DNA from: Acidiflorens sp963847715
GTDB taxonomy: Bacteria > Acidobacteriota > Terriglobia > Terriglobales > Acidobacteriaceae
Assembly (NCBI GenBank): GCA_963847715.1
Contig: CAWKAZ010000007.1
Span: forward strand, 1 to 64,000
DNA length: 64,000 nt
Direction: 5' to 3'
The translations under genes and the position numbers were made by a program. This document shows, in pieces, positions 34,441-43,311 of the stretch (positions within the stretch are counted from its first letter, which is position 1; the number at the start of each line of letters is the position of its first letter). A model generated the notes under the pieces. It had not been told where the DNA came from and searched no databases. It saw only the letters and a list, made by a program, of their open reading frames with translations.

Positions 34441-35810
34441 TGCTTCCGCGAATCCTTCTCGCTTGCCTGCTTTCTCTGTTCGCTGTTGGATTGATGCGTG
34501 GCGGACTTAACGTGTCGGCAAATACGGGGTCACCATCATTTTTATATACGGTTGCGCAAAGCTATGAACCGCTCGCGTGGATGCACGGCGCGCAGCGCTT
34601 TAGCGATGGCGCGATCATTCTCGTACATGACGCCGAAGGCCGCCATCCGCTTGTTCCGCAGTTCGCCGTGTCCGCGGATTCGGCCGTTTCGTTTGACGGA
34701 CAGCGCGTTCTGTTCTCAGGCAAGCAGAAAGCACAGGACCCATGGCGGATCTGGCAACTCACTTTGGCCGACGGAAAGATTCGTCGCATCACTTCTGGCG
34801 ACGAAGATTGTATTCGACCGTTCTATCTACCCGGCAATGGCCTTGAAGATCGCATCGTCTATTCCCGCAAAACTGGCGGTCGCTTCGTCATTGAAGTGGC
34901 GGACCTCGCAGGCGGGAGGCCGCTTCCTATCACTTATGGTCCGACAAGCTTTCTGGCTACCGATGTTCTTCGCGATGGACGCATCTTGTTCGAAGCCGCA
35001 AATCCGATGGGATCGGATAACTCAGCTGAGTTATATACCGTCTATTCCGATGGCAGCGGAGTTGAGTCGTATCGCTGTGACCATGTAGAGGCTCGCTACC
35101 AGGGACGGCAGATCAAATCTGGGGACATCATATTTGCCTCACGCTCCGGGTTAGCTCGATTCACCTCGGCACGGGCGCAGGAAGTTAAGATATCGGCCCC
35201 GGCTGGAGAGTTCGTGGGCGATATTGCGGAGACTTCTTCCGGCGATTGGCTCTTGCCATGGCGCGCGGACGCAAAAGCGAAATTTCAGTTGATGCTCTGG
35301 ACTCCGGCGTCGCCCAGTTTGCGGTCGTTCGTGACAGAACAAAATGCCAATGCCATTCAGCCGACGCTTCTCGGCGAGCGAGCTGTACCGAATCGGCATC
35401 CGTCGGCCCTGCACGATTGGCCAAACGCGAACCTGCTTTGCCTGAATGCCTATACCTCCAAGTACCAGTTTGCTGCCGGGTCCATTCATTCCGTTCGGCT
35501 CTACACCCGCGACCTTGCCGGTAACCCGACGCTGCTTGGAACTGCGCCAGTCGAACGCGATGGTTCTTTTTTCATTCAGGTACCCACCGAGCAAGCGTTA
35601 CAAATCGAACTGATGGATGCCTCGGGCAAGACGCTAAAGCGTGAAGCGGGATTCTTCTGGATGCGCCGAGGTGAACAGCGTCTTTGCGTTGGATGCCACG
35701 CCGGGCCGGAGACCGCTCCCGAAAACGCGGTGCCCATGATCTTGTTGAAGTCCACCACACCTGCGGACATGACTGGGGCGAACGTCCGCAACGCTTCGGG
35801 AGGACACTAA
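34440..35810 (+). CDS. Periplasmic propeller c-type cytochrome, hydrazine synthase alpha-subunit-like
   Basis: A signal peptide (ILLACLLSLFAVGLM) is followed by a WD40/TolB-like propeller (WRIWQLTLADGKIRRITSGD, RIVYSRKTGGRFVIEV). The C-terminal domain (SVRLYTRDLAGNPTLLGTAP, DGSFFIQVPTE, GFFWMRRGEQ) ends in one haem motif, CVGCH at 416-420. This order resembles the HZS-alpha middle domain family, which is widespread outside anammox bacteria; nothing here implies hydrazine synthesis. It starts with GTG overlapping the aroF stop and is followed 1 bp later by the CRTAC1 gene. Electron transfer in the periplasm is likely. Confidence 0.78.
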   Translation: MLPRILLACLLSLFAVGLMRGGLNVSANTGSPSFLYTVAQSYEPLAWMHGAQRFSDGAIILVHDAEGRHPLVPQFAVSADSAVSFDGQRVLFSGKQKAQDPWRIWQLTLADGKIRRITSGDEDCIRPFYLPGNGLEDRIVYSRKTGGRFVIEVADLAGGRPLPITYGPTSFLATDVLRDGRILFEAANPMGSDNSAELYTVYSDGSGVESYRCDHVEARYQGRQIKSGDIIFASRSGLARFTSARAQEVKISAPAGEFVGDIAETSSGDWLLPWRADAKAKFQLMLWTPASPSLRSFVTEQNANAIQPTLLGERAVPNRHPSALHDWPNANLLCLNAYTSKYQFAAGSIHSVRLYTRDLAGNPTLLGTAPVERDGSFFIQVPTEQALQIELMDASGKTLKREAGFFWMRRGEQRLCVGCHAGPETAPENAVPMILLKSTTPADMTGANVRNASGGH

Positions 35811-35811
35811 C

Positions 35812-37455
35812 GTGAAACGCCGAATCCTCACACTGCTGCTCACGGCCTCTGCATCTATCGCGCTCGCGCAAACGCCGCCCACGAGTGCGCCGCCCAGTAC
35901 GAACACGATTCGATTCGAGGACGCCACCGCGAAGTCCGGAATTCAGTTCACGCACAGTTTCGGCGCACAACAACTCGGCTCTCTGCTGGAGAGCACCGGC
36001 TCAGGCTGCGTCTGGTTCGACTACAACAACGACGGCCTGCCAGACCTTTACGTCGTCAGCGGTAAGCCGCTTGAGGATGGTATGCATCCTTATCCCCTCA
36101 AGCAGCCTCCCCTCAACCCGCCGCACAACCACCTCTACAGAAACAACAGCGATGGAACTTTCACCGACGTGACCGACCAAGCCGGCGTTGCAGCGAATAT
36201 CTTCGGCACCACCGCGATCGCCGCTGACTTCGACAATGACGGATTCGTCGACCTATTCGTCACTGGATATGGGCGCGCCATCCTTTACCGCAATAGAGGT
36301 GATGGCACGTTTGAAGATGTAACCGTAAAGGCCGGAATCAAGGTCGATGGCTGGTCGATCGGTTCTGCCTGGCTTGATTATGATCGCGACGGCTGCGTCG
36401 ATCTATTTGTCGGGCGCTACGTGAAGTTCGATCCTAAATACCGCAACTACTACGCGGCCGATAACTATCCGGGCCCGCTCGACTACGCGGCCGACACCAA
36501 CCGGCTCTACCACAACAACTGCAACGGAACCTTCACCGACGTCACGGAGAAGTCCGGAATTGGCGCTTATAAGGGCCGCACGATGGGAGTGACGGCAGCC
36601 GACTATGACGGAGATGGATATCCCGATATCTACGTTGCCAATGACAAGACCGAGAACTTTCTCTTCCACAATAAGCACGACGGCACATTCGAAGAAGTCG
36701 CTGGTGATCTCGGAGTGGCATATGGCCAGAACGGAGAGAACACTTCGGCGATGGGCCCCGTTTTCGCGGATGTTGACGGCGATGGCCGCGTTGATCTGTG
36801 GGTGACCGATTCCAAGTACAACCGGCTCATGCGTAATGGGCCGAACGGGTTCGAAGATATCGGCCCCAGTTCCGGTATATCGCAGGCAACGGCCCAGTAC
36901 ACGAGTTGGGGAACGGGGATCTACGACTTCGACAACGACGGTTGGCTCGACATTCTAATCTTCCATGGCGGGTTGATTCACCTCGTCCCACAAGAGCAGT
37001 CGCTGTTTCGCGGCCTGGGCAGCGGCAAGTTCGCCGATGTGTCGCGCGAGGCTGGTCCCGTGCTCGATGTAAAGACGGTTTCGCGTGGAGCTTGTTTCGC
37101 CGACTACAACAATGATGGCAAAGTCGATGCCTTTGTCGTGAATCTCGGCGCACCAGCCATGCTCCTCCACAACGTCACTCAGAACAGCAACCACTGGCTC
37201 ACGGTGAAATTGAAAGGTAAGAAGAGCAATCGCGACGGCATCGGAGCACACCTCGAATTGCTGTCTGGCGGCCGGCGGCAGATCGCCGAGCGTACGGCGG
37301 GTTCGGGCTATCTCTCGCAGGACGATGGCCGCGTCCATTTCGGGTTAGGCGCCGCGAACAAGGCCGACAAGCTCACGATCCACTGGCCCAGCGGACAGAC
37401 TCAGGTTCTGGACAACATGGCCGTCGATCGAGTGCTCACGGTGGAGGAACCGTAG
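35812..37455 (+). CDS. CRTAC1-family FG-GAP/ASPIC-UnbV secreted protein (second copy)
   Basis: The 547-residue product has a signal peptide (RILTLLLTASASIALAQ), then FG-GAP blades with Ca-binding loops (DYNNDGLPDLYVVSG, DFDNDGFVDLFVTG, DYDGDGYPDIYVAND, DFDNDGWLDILIFHG) and a C-terminal ASPIC/UnbV domain (GIGAHLELLSGGRRQIAERT, IHWPSGQTQVLDNM). GTG at 35812 follows the upstream stop by one base, and the next gene starts immediately after its stop. It is a paralogue of the protein encoded at 28798-30522 in the divergent operon. Confidence 0.88.
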   Translation: MKRRILTLLLTASASIALAQTPPTSAPPSTNTIRFEDATAKSGIQFTHSFGAQQLGSLLESTGSGCVWFDYNNDGLPDLYVVSGKPLEDGMHPYPLKQPPLNPPHNHLYRNNSDGTFTDVTDQAGVAANIFGTTAIAADFDNDGFVDLFVTGYGRAILYRNRGDGTFEDVTVKAGIKVDGWSIGSAWLDYDRDGCVDLFVGRYVKFDPKYRNYYAADNYPGPLDYAADTNRLYHNNCNGTFTDVTEKSGIGAYKGRTMGVTAADYDGDGYPDIYVANDKTENFLFHNKHDGTFEEVAGDLGVAYGQNGENTSAMGPVFADVDGDGRVDLWVTDSKYNRLMRNGPNGFEDIGPSSGISQATAQYTSWGTGIYDFDNDGWLDILIFHGGLIHLVPQEQSLFRGLGSGKFADVSREAGPVLDVKTVSRGACFADYNNDGKVDAFVVNLGAPAMLLHNVTQNSNHWLTVKLKGKKSNRDGIGAHLELLSGGRRQIAERTAGSGYLSQDDGRVHFGLGAANKADKLTIHWPSGQTQVLDNMAVDRVLTVEEP

Positions 37456-39360
37456 ATGCCAGGGCTTCCTCCAAATCGTATGAACGCGGCACCACTCGCC
37501 AGAGTCGTCGCTATGCTCGGCCTGATTCTGCTGGCGGCCGCGATCAGACCCACTGCCAAGGCATCTTCTTCAGGAGCTACCGAACGGTATCTCTCCCCGC
37601 TCGAAATGGCACTTTCCGCCGATGGCCATCGTCTTTATGTGGTCTGCCAAGGCAGCGACGAGCTACGGATCGTGGATGCCGACAGCGGTGAGGTGGTGAC
37701 GAGCGTTCCAGTCGGCCGGTCGCCGCGCGGAATCACACTCTCGCCAGAAGGCTCGCAAATATATATCACAAACTCCAGCGATGACACGGTGTCTGTCGTC
37801 GACGCGATCACTCTGAGAGTCACCCGTACGCTGCCCACTGGATACGGGCCCGCCGGTGTGGTTACCGACCTTATAGGCCAGACGCTCTATGTGGCGAACC
37901 GCCTCAGCAGCGACATCTCCGTAATCGATCTCAGCACGGGGCAAGAGGAGAAACGCCTTCTGGCAGGCCGCGGGTCAAGCTATCTGGCGCTCTCGCCGGA
38001 TGGCAAGTTTATATACGGCACACACATCTACCCCAACCCAGGTGCATTTCGAACGCCTTCGAATTCAGAAATTACAGTGATCGATACGGCGCGACGGATC
38101 GTAATCGACCGCAAAGCACTTCACAACGTGGCCGGCGCATTTCACGTCGCACTATCCGCAGATGGCAGGCTGGGCGTAGTCGCGCAGCTTCGTCCCAAGA
38201 ATCTGATCCCTCTGGCGCATGTCGAGCATGGATGGGTCTTCGGCAATACGCTCACCTTGTTTGGTAAGGACGTCGGTGACGACATTGGCAGAACGGTGCA
38301 GATACCGATCGACGAACTCGACCGCTACTATTCCCTGCCATGGGGCGTAGTGATTACGCCGGACAAGTCCCGGATATTCGTTACCACAGCCGCGTCCGAG
38401 AGCGTAACCGTGATCGATGTTCCCCGGTTGCTCGCCTATGCGCACGCGCGCCGCGAACCCTTTGCCAACGATCTCTCGGCATCAGCGAACTACGTCGTCA
38501 CGAGGATTCCCGTAGGCCACAACCCGCGAGGCGTGTTGCTAACGAAGGATGGAACGCGGCTCTACGTCTCCAACCGTCTCGACGATAACATCTCAGTCAT
38601 TGATACCCGAGCCAATCGGGTCACTTCCACCATCGACCTCGGCGGACCGAAAACCATCAATGCACTCCGCCGCGGAGAACGTCTGTTCTTTACCGCCGAC
38701 TTTGCGTTCCAGGGACATTTTGGTTGCTCCAATTGCCATCTCGACGCCACCATCGACGGCCTGCAATGGGACCTCGAGCCCGACGGTTTCGGCAAGGATA
38801 TCGTCGACAACCGCTCGCTCGAAAATCTGGCGGGCACCGAACCGTTCAAGTGGAATGGCGGGAATCCCGACATGCCAACGGAATGCGGTCCGCGCACCGA
38901 GAAGTTCTTTTTCCGCTCGCAGAGTTTCACCGATCACGAACTCACAGATTTAGTGACGTATGTCTACTCGCTTCCCTATCGCCCCAATCGGTTCCGGCTT
39001 CCCAACGGAGAACTGACGACAGCGCAAGCGCGAGGCAAAGCAATCTTCGAGCGGACGAAGTACAAGAACGGCAAGCCGATCCCGGAATCGAATCAGTGCG
39101 CCACTTGCCACAGCGGACCGAAATATACGAACCAGCATCAGGTCGATGTCGGCACGGGAAAGCCCACTGATCGCTCCCCGGTGCTCGACGTGCCGCATCT
39201 TTCGAACGTGGTCTACTCGGCGCCCTATCTACATGACGGCTCGGCGCAATCCCTGGAGGAAATCTGGACGGTATTCAATCCGAAAGATACCCACGGCGTA
39301 AGCAACGATCTGACCAAGGATGAATTGAACGATCTTATCGAGTACTTGAAGACGCTATGA
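37456..39360 (+). CDS. YVTN beta-propeller fused to dihaem cytochrome c peroxidase-like domain
   Basis: The 634-residue secreted protein starts with a signal segment (VVAMLGLILLAAAIRP), continues with YVTN/NHL-type propeller repeats (LYVVCQGSDELRIVDADSG, IYITNSSDDTVSVVDA, LYVANRLSSDISVIDL) and ends in a cytochrome domain with two haem motifs, CSNCH at 424-428 and CATCH at 548-552. The C-terminal region (PVLDVPHLSNVVYSAPYLHD) is typical of MauG/cytochrome c peroxidase relatives. It begins directly after the CRTAC1 stop and overlaps the next gene as ATGA. A periplasmic electron-transfer or peroxidatic role is inferred. Confidence 0.87.
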   Translation: MPGLPPNRMNAAPLARVVAMLGLILLAAAIRPTAKASSSGATERYLSPLEMALSADGHRLYVVCQGSDELRIVDADSGEVVTSVPVGRSPRGITLSPEGSQIYITNSSDDTVSVVDAITLRVTRTLPTGYGPAGVVTDLIGQTLYVANRLSSDISVIDLSTGQEEKRLLAGRGSSYLALSPDGKFIYGTHIYPNPGAFRTPSNSEITVIDTARRIVIDRKALHNVAGAFHVALSADGRLGVVAQLRPKNLIPLAHVEHGWVFGNTLTLFGKDVGDDIGRTVQIPIDELDRYYSLPWGVVITPDKSRIFVTTAASESVTVIDVPRLLAYAHARREPFANDLSASANYVVTRIPVGHNPRGVLLTKDGTRLYVSNRLDDNISVIDTRANRVTSTIDLGGPKTINALRRGERLFFTADFAFQGHFGCSNCHLDATIDGLQWDLEPDGFGKDIVDNRSLENLAGTEPFKWNGGNPDMPTECGPRTEKFFFRSQSFTDHELTDLVTYVYSLPYRPNRFRLPNGELTTAQARGKAIFERTKYKNGKPIPESNQCATCHSGPKYTNQHQVDVGTGKPTDRSPVLDVPHLSNVVYSAPYLHDGSAQSLEEIWTVFNPKDTHGVSNDLTKDELNDLIEYLKTL

Positions 39361-40502
39361 AACTGAGAATGTGTTTTGCCGCGGTGACGTTGTTGATGGC
39401 GATCGCGCTGAGTAGCGCCCAGGAAATGCCGCTGTTTCGCTGGGAGAATTTCACCACGGTCGACGGCTTGCCCGACAATCACGTCTTTTGCGTTCTCGTG
39501 GATGGCGAGCGTGTCTGGGCCGGCACTGAAAACGGGCTCGGCCTTTACGAAAATGGCGTTTGGAAGATTTTCCGACCGTCTGTCCCCGGACAAAATTCTG
39601 CACTAGCAACTCAGAGCATCGCGCACCAAGCTGTACTCTCCCTCGCTCTCGATAAGCGTACCGGCGATGTATGGGTCGGCACGATGGGCGGACTTAGCCG
39701 GGTCTCAGCCGGCCGGATCGATAACTTCACCCAACTAAATTCCGGCTTGAGCAACGACATTGTCTACGGAGTCGGCGTCCAGGGGGATTTCGTTTGGACT
39801 GCGACGGCCGCTGGCGCCAGCCGGCTGAACACACGCACCGGGCAATGGGCTCTTTTCAACGAACGCAACACGCCGATGTACGAGATCTGGACCTATGCGG
39901 TCAGTCCGGCCGACGACAAAGTCTATTACGCCGTCTGGGGCGGCGGCGTGCTTGAGTACGACGTCGCAACAGAGCGCTGGAAAGATTACAACGATCCCGA
40001 CGGAGAGACCGAACTTGTTCTGATGAAGGATCAGGGATTAATTCATGAGATCACAACATCCGTCAGCTACGTCGACAAGATTCTCTGGGTAGCGACCTAC
40101 TTTGGTGCTAGTCGCTACGACGGCCGCTACTGGCACAACTTTCTGCAGAAAGACAGCGGCTTGCCCAGCAATTTTCTCAACCAGATCAAGGCCATCGACG
40201 CCAATCGCGCCTGGTTCTCCACCGACAAGGGGTTGGCCTACTACGACGGCGCAAACTGGGCGGTCTACCGTCCAGCACTCGACACCCAGAAACCGGAGAT
40301 GCTGGTCCGCGATGCGGCCGGCACCGTGAAGAACATCGCGGTTCAAAGCGCCCCCGCCCACAACTACATTCTCGGCATCGATTTGCAAGGCGACGACATT
40401 TGGGTTGCAACGGCAAAAGGACTCAGCCACGGCATACGGCAGAAGAGTTCCGTGGAATCAGCACAAGCTCTAAGAACAAGTACGGATACACAAAAGAAAT
40501 AA
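39357..40502 (+). CDS. Secreted two-component-regulator-propeller-like protein
   Basis: After a short signal peptide (MKLRMCFAAVTLLMAIALSS) the protein is built of repeated Reg_prop-like blades: WAGTENGLGLYENGVWK, WVGTMGGLSRVSAGRI, WTATAAGASRLNTRTGQW, WVATYFGASRYDGRYW, WFSTDKGLAYYDGANW. There is no kinase or other output domain, so it is a free periplasmic propeller of 381 residues. The start overlaps the previous stop (ATGA). It may bind a ligand or partner cytochrome; function is unknown. Confidence 0.8.
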   Translation: MKLRMCFAAVTLLMAIALSSAQEMPLFRWENFTTVDGLPDNHVFCVLVDGERVWAGTENGLGLYENGVWKIFRPSVPGQNSALATQSIAHQAVLSLALDKRTGDVWVGTMGGLSRVSAGRIDNFTQLNSGLSNDIVYGVGVQGDFVWTATAAGASRLNTRTGQWALFNERNTPMYEIWTYAVSPADDKVYYAVWGGGVLEYDVATERWKDYNDPDGETELVLMKDQGLIHEITTSVSYVDKILWVATYFGASRYDGRYWHNFLQKDSGLPSNFLNQIKAIDANRAWFSTDKGLAYYDGANWAVYRPALDTQKPEMLVRDAAGTVKNIAVQSAPAHNYILGIDLQGDDIWVATAKGLSHGIRQKSSVESAQALRTSTDTQKK

Positions 40503-40522
40503 CACGATCAGGAGCTATCAAA

Positions 40523-41011
40523 ATGAACGTTGAGGAATTACTCGCGGAAGTAGCTACAGCGCCCGTCGTCAAGCGGGCGATCACCAATCACTCGGCGTTG
40601 AATGAGGCTTACGACTACGGCAGCGCCTTTTCTCGCGGCATGCGGATCGATTTGAACGGACTTACGATCCTGCTGATCTCGGGAACGGCCAGCATCGACG
40701 ACGCAGGCCAGACCGTACACCAGGGCGACTTCCGTGCTCAACTCCGGCGCACCTTCGAAAACATCACAAAGTTGTTGGCGTCCGAAGGAGCGACATGGCA
40801 CGACATCGTCCGGACCACCTGCTACCTTCGCGACATCGAGCGCGATTACGAGGTTTTCAACGATGAGCGCACCAGTTTTTACCACGAGCAGGGCCTGAGT
40901 CCTCTGCCCGCTTCCACCGGAATCCAGGCGATTCTCTGCCGCCCCGACCTCCTGGTCGAGATCGAAGCGATTGCCATGTTCCGCCAGAAGTCGCCCGTCG
41001 AACAGGAGTAG
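40523..41011 (+). CDS. RidA/YjgF/UK114-family protein
   Basis: This cytoplasmic protein of 162 residues has the RidA-fold sequence pattern: ILLISGTASIDDAGQTVHQG, RRTFENITKLLASEGATWHD and VRTTCYLRD. Classical RidA proteins hydrolyse reactive 2-aminoacrylate imines; many longer relatives are other deaminases. ATG at 40523 follows AGGAG, whereas the frame extends further upstream without a better start. It is 20 bp behind the propeller gene and 4 bp before the binding-protein gene. Confidence 0.8.
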   Translation: MNVEELLAEVATAPVVKRAITNHSALNEAYDYGSAFSRGMRIDLNGLTILLISGTASIDDAGQTVHQGDFRAQLRRTFENITKLLASEGATWHDIVRTTCYLRDIERDYEVFNDERTSFYHEQGLSPLPASTGIQAILCRPDLLVEIEAIAMFRQKSPVEQE

Positions 41012-41015
41012 CGCC

Positions 41016-42968
41016 ATGCGCTTTGTGTTTGCGGTTGCGATGGTTGCGGCGCTGGCGTGCACCGCTTTGGCCCAGCCATCCGTTCCGTGCTCGTGCGGCC
41101 ACAACCCGCCGGGACCTCCCACAACTCGCTCCCTCAAGCCTTATACGGGTGCGCCGGAGGATCTGCGCCCATTTTCAAAGTTCACTACTCCCTACTACGA
41201 GTACTACCAGGATCTCATCGAATACAACGGCGCCGCCCGCGATCTTCCTGAACCAGTCGTCAAAGATCTTCCGGAAATTCGCATTGGCTTCATTGGACCG
41301 ATCCATGATCATCCCGATCAAGCCTTGGGCAATCGCATGCTCAATGGCGCGACTCTTGCCATCGAGGAAGGGAACGCGACCGGTGGCTATGGTGGAAAGC
41401 CATTCAAGTTGATGTTGCACAATGACTCCGCAATTTGGGGCGCAGCCAGCAACGAGATCGTCAAGATGGTTTACGACGAGAAGGTTTGGGCCATGTTTGG
41501 CTCGATCAGCGGAGACACAACCCACATCGCTTTGCGGGTCACACTCAAAGCGGAAACTCCGCTGGTCAACAGCGCTTCGACCGACCCGACGATTCCGGAA
41601 ACAACGATTCCATGGTATTTCACGGACCTTCAGGACGACCGCCTGCAAGGCTACACGCTGGCGCGCCACATCTACACAGAGCTGGGTTTGAAGCGAGTCG
41701 CCATCCTCCGCGTGAATGACCGATACGGCCGCTTCGGAGTCCTGAAATTCCGCGACGCATCCCGCCGTCTCGGCCATCCAGTGGTGATCGAGCAGAAGTT
41801 CATGCCCGGCGACACAGACTTCCGCCGCCAACTTCAAGTCATCGAAGACTCTCGCGCTGACGCCATCGTGCTTTGGACGAATGTTGAATCCGCCGCGGCA
41901 ATCTTGCTTCAAATGCAGGAATTGGGCATGAAGCAACGTGTATTCGGCAGCCATCGCACGATCGGAGACGACTTGATCAAATTGGCGGGACCGGCAGCCG
42001 AAGGCTTCGAAGCGGTGTTCCCCTACGATCCAAGCCGATCCGATCTGCGCTGGCAGGAGTTTAACGCCCGCTATGAGGCCAGATTCCACGAAAAACCGGA
42101 TCACTTCGCTGCGCTCGCCTATGACGCAATGCAGATTCTGCTGCAGGCAATCTGCCACGCTGGATTAAACCGCGGCCGCATTCGCGATGCCCTGACTGCG
42201 ATTGAAAACTACAGAGGCGTGACCGGTGAGATGGTGTTCGATCCCAATTGCAAGAACATCAGCCCGTTGTTCCTCGCCACCGTGCATCATGGCTCGATCT
42301 CCTACCGGCGCATCACCATGGAGAAACCATACGCCCGCGTGAGTGAAGACGGAGTGCAATACGCTGGTCCGGCAACGTCAGAAAGCGATTCGAAGGAGCT
42401 GAAGATCGCTGTATTTGGGCCCAATGCTGACGAGATCATTCGTTCGTCGGGGGTGACCCATTTTCTGAAGGATTTAAACGCGGGCGGCCCACACTTCTCT
42501 CTAGTCAGTATTCCTGCAGAGCTTTCATGGGGCAAAGCTTCAACCGCGCTTGTGCAAGCGGTATATCAGGATCACGTGCTGGGCATCGTCGCTTTGGATC
42601 GGAACTCCAGTCATTTGGCAGAACAGATCAGCGTGAAGGCGTTCGTTCCCGTGATCGCAATCTCTTCCGACAAAATGCTGACCTCCACCAACATCCCCTG
42701 GATCTTCCGCCTTCCCGCCGGCACTCCGATCACCGACGCCGTACAGCTTTTCGCTCAGGCCGCGAAAACTTCCGGCGCGAATCGCGGAGAGATCCGTGAG
42801 TTCCTGGCATCGGGAAACTCAATCAGCGGAATGCGCTTTGACTCTACTGGAGAAATGCGCGCCGATGCCCAGGCCGTCCAGCACGCGGTTTGGCCGACCA
42901 CTCGCGGAGCCGTAGGTGACCAATTGCCTACCAATGAGCGGACGACGACCCGTATGAAGGAAGAATGA
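41016..42968 (+). CDS. Periplasmic substrate-binding protein, branched-chain amino acid type (Leu/Ile/Val-binding fold)
   Basis: A signal peptide (MRFVFAVAMVAALACTALAQ) precedes a large type I periplasmic-binding region: IRIGFIGPIHDHPDQALGNR, GATLAIEEGNATGGYGG, RVAILRVNDRYGRFGVLKFR, then FAALAYDAMQILLQA. A second region from about residue 450 (ELKIAVFGPNADEI) looks like a partial repeat of the fold, making the protein unusually long at 650 residues. No ABC permease or ATPase genes are adjacent, so it may act as a sensor or solute scavenger for the cytochrome operon. Confidence 0.83.
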   Translation: MRFVFAVAMVAALACTALAQPSVPCSCGHNPPGPPTTRSLKPYTGAPEDLRPFSKFTTPYYEYYQDLIEYNGAARDLPEPVVKDLPEIRIGFIGPIHDHPDQALGNRMLNGATLAIEEGNATGGYGGKPFKLMLHNDSAIWGAASNEIVKMVYDEKVWAMFGSISGDTTHIALRVTLKAETPLVNSASTDPTIPETTIPWYFTDLQDDRLQGYTLARHIYTELGLKRVAILRVNDRYGRFGVLKFRDASRRLGHPVVIEQKFMPGDTDFRRQLQVIEDSRADAIVLWTNVESAAAILLQMQELGMKQRVFGSHRTIGDDLIKLAGPAAEGFEAVFPYDPSRSDLRWQEFNARYEARFHEKPDHFAALAYDAMQILLQAICHAGLNRGRIRDALTAIENYRGVTGEMVFDPNCKNISPLFLATVHHGSISYRRITMEKPYARVSEDGVQYAGPATSESDSKELKIAVFGPNADEIIRSSGVTHFLKDLNAGGPHFSLVSIPAELSWGKASTALVQAVYQDHVLGIVALDRNSSHLAEQISVKAFVPVIAISSDKMLTSTNIPWIFRLPAGTPITDAVQLFAQAAKTSGANRGEIREFLASGNSISGMRFDSTGEMRADAQAVQHAVWPTTRGAVGDQLPTNERTTTRMKEE

Positions 42969-43010
42969 TTGCGCTCACTTTCAACGGAGAAAAGGGGGTA
43001 ATGAAGAAAT

Positions 43011-43087
43011 GGTAGGCACGAGGAGACTCGAACTCCTGACCTCTACCGTGTCAAGGTAGCGCTCTAACCAACTGAGCTACGCGCCTA
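43011..43087 (-). tRNA. tRNA-Val (anticodon GAC)
   Basis: The minus strand reads TAGGCGC (acceptor), GTAGCTCAGTTGGTTAGAGC (D-arm region), CTACC-TTGACAC-GGTAG (anticodon arm, GAC), GGAGTTCGAGTCTCC (T-arm), GTGCCTA and an encoded CCA. All stems pair, with one G-U in the acceptor. Confidence 0.96.
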
Positions 43088-43311
43088 CATGGCCTGCAGG
43101 ACTCTAAGCCGGGTCGGGCGGAATCGCCTTCGCACGCGGCTGTTTGTCATTTTACCATGCAAGTTTCTCCGGCGCCCGCGCTGTTGCTGAAGCGAAAAAC
43201 ATGGTAAAACCAAGCAAACGGGTTCTTGACCCGACTGGACATTGACTGCGATTTCGCAACACTTCCAGAATCGATTCAGACGAGAATTCGCAACAATAAA
43301 GAGGGCTCACC

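Noticed and set aside
34440..35810. Hydrazine synthase (anammox) function
   Set aside because: Only the HZS-alpha-like domain is present, without beta/gamma subunits or other anammox genes; the domain is common in other bacteria.
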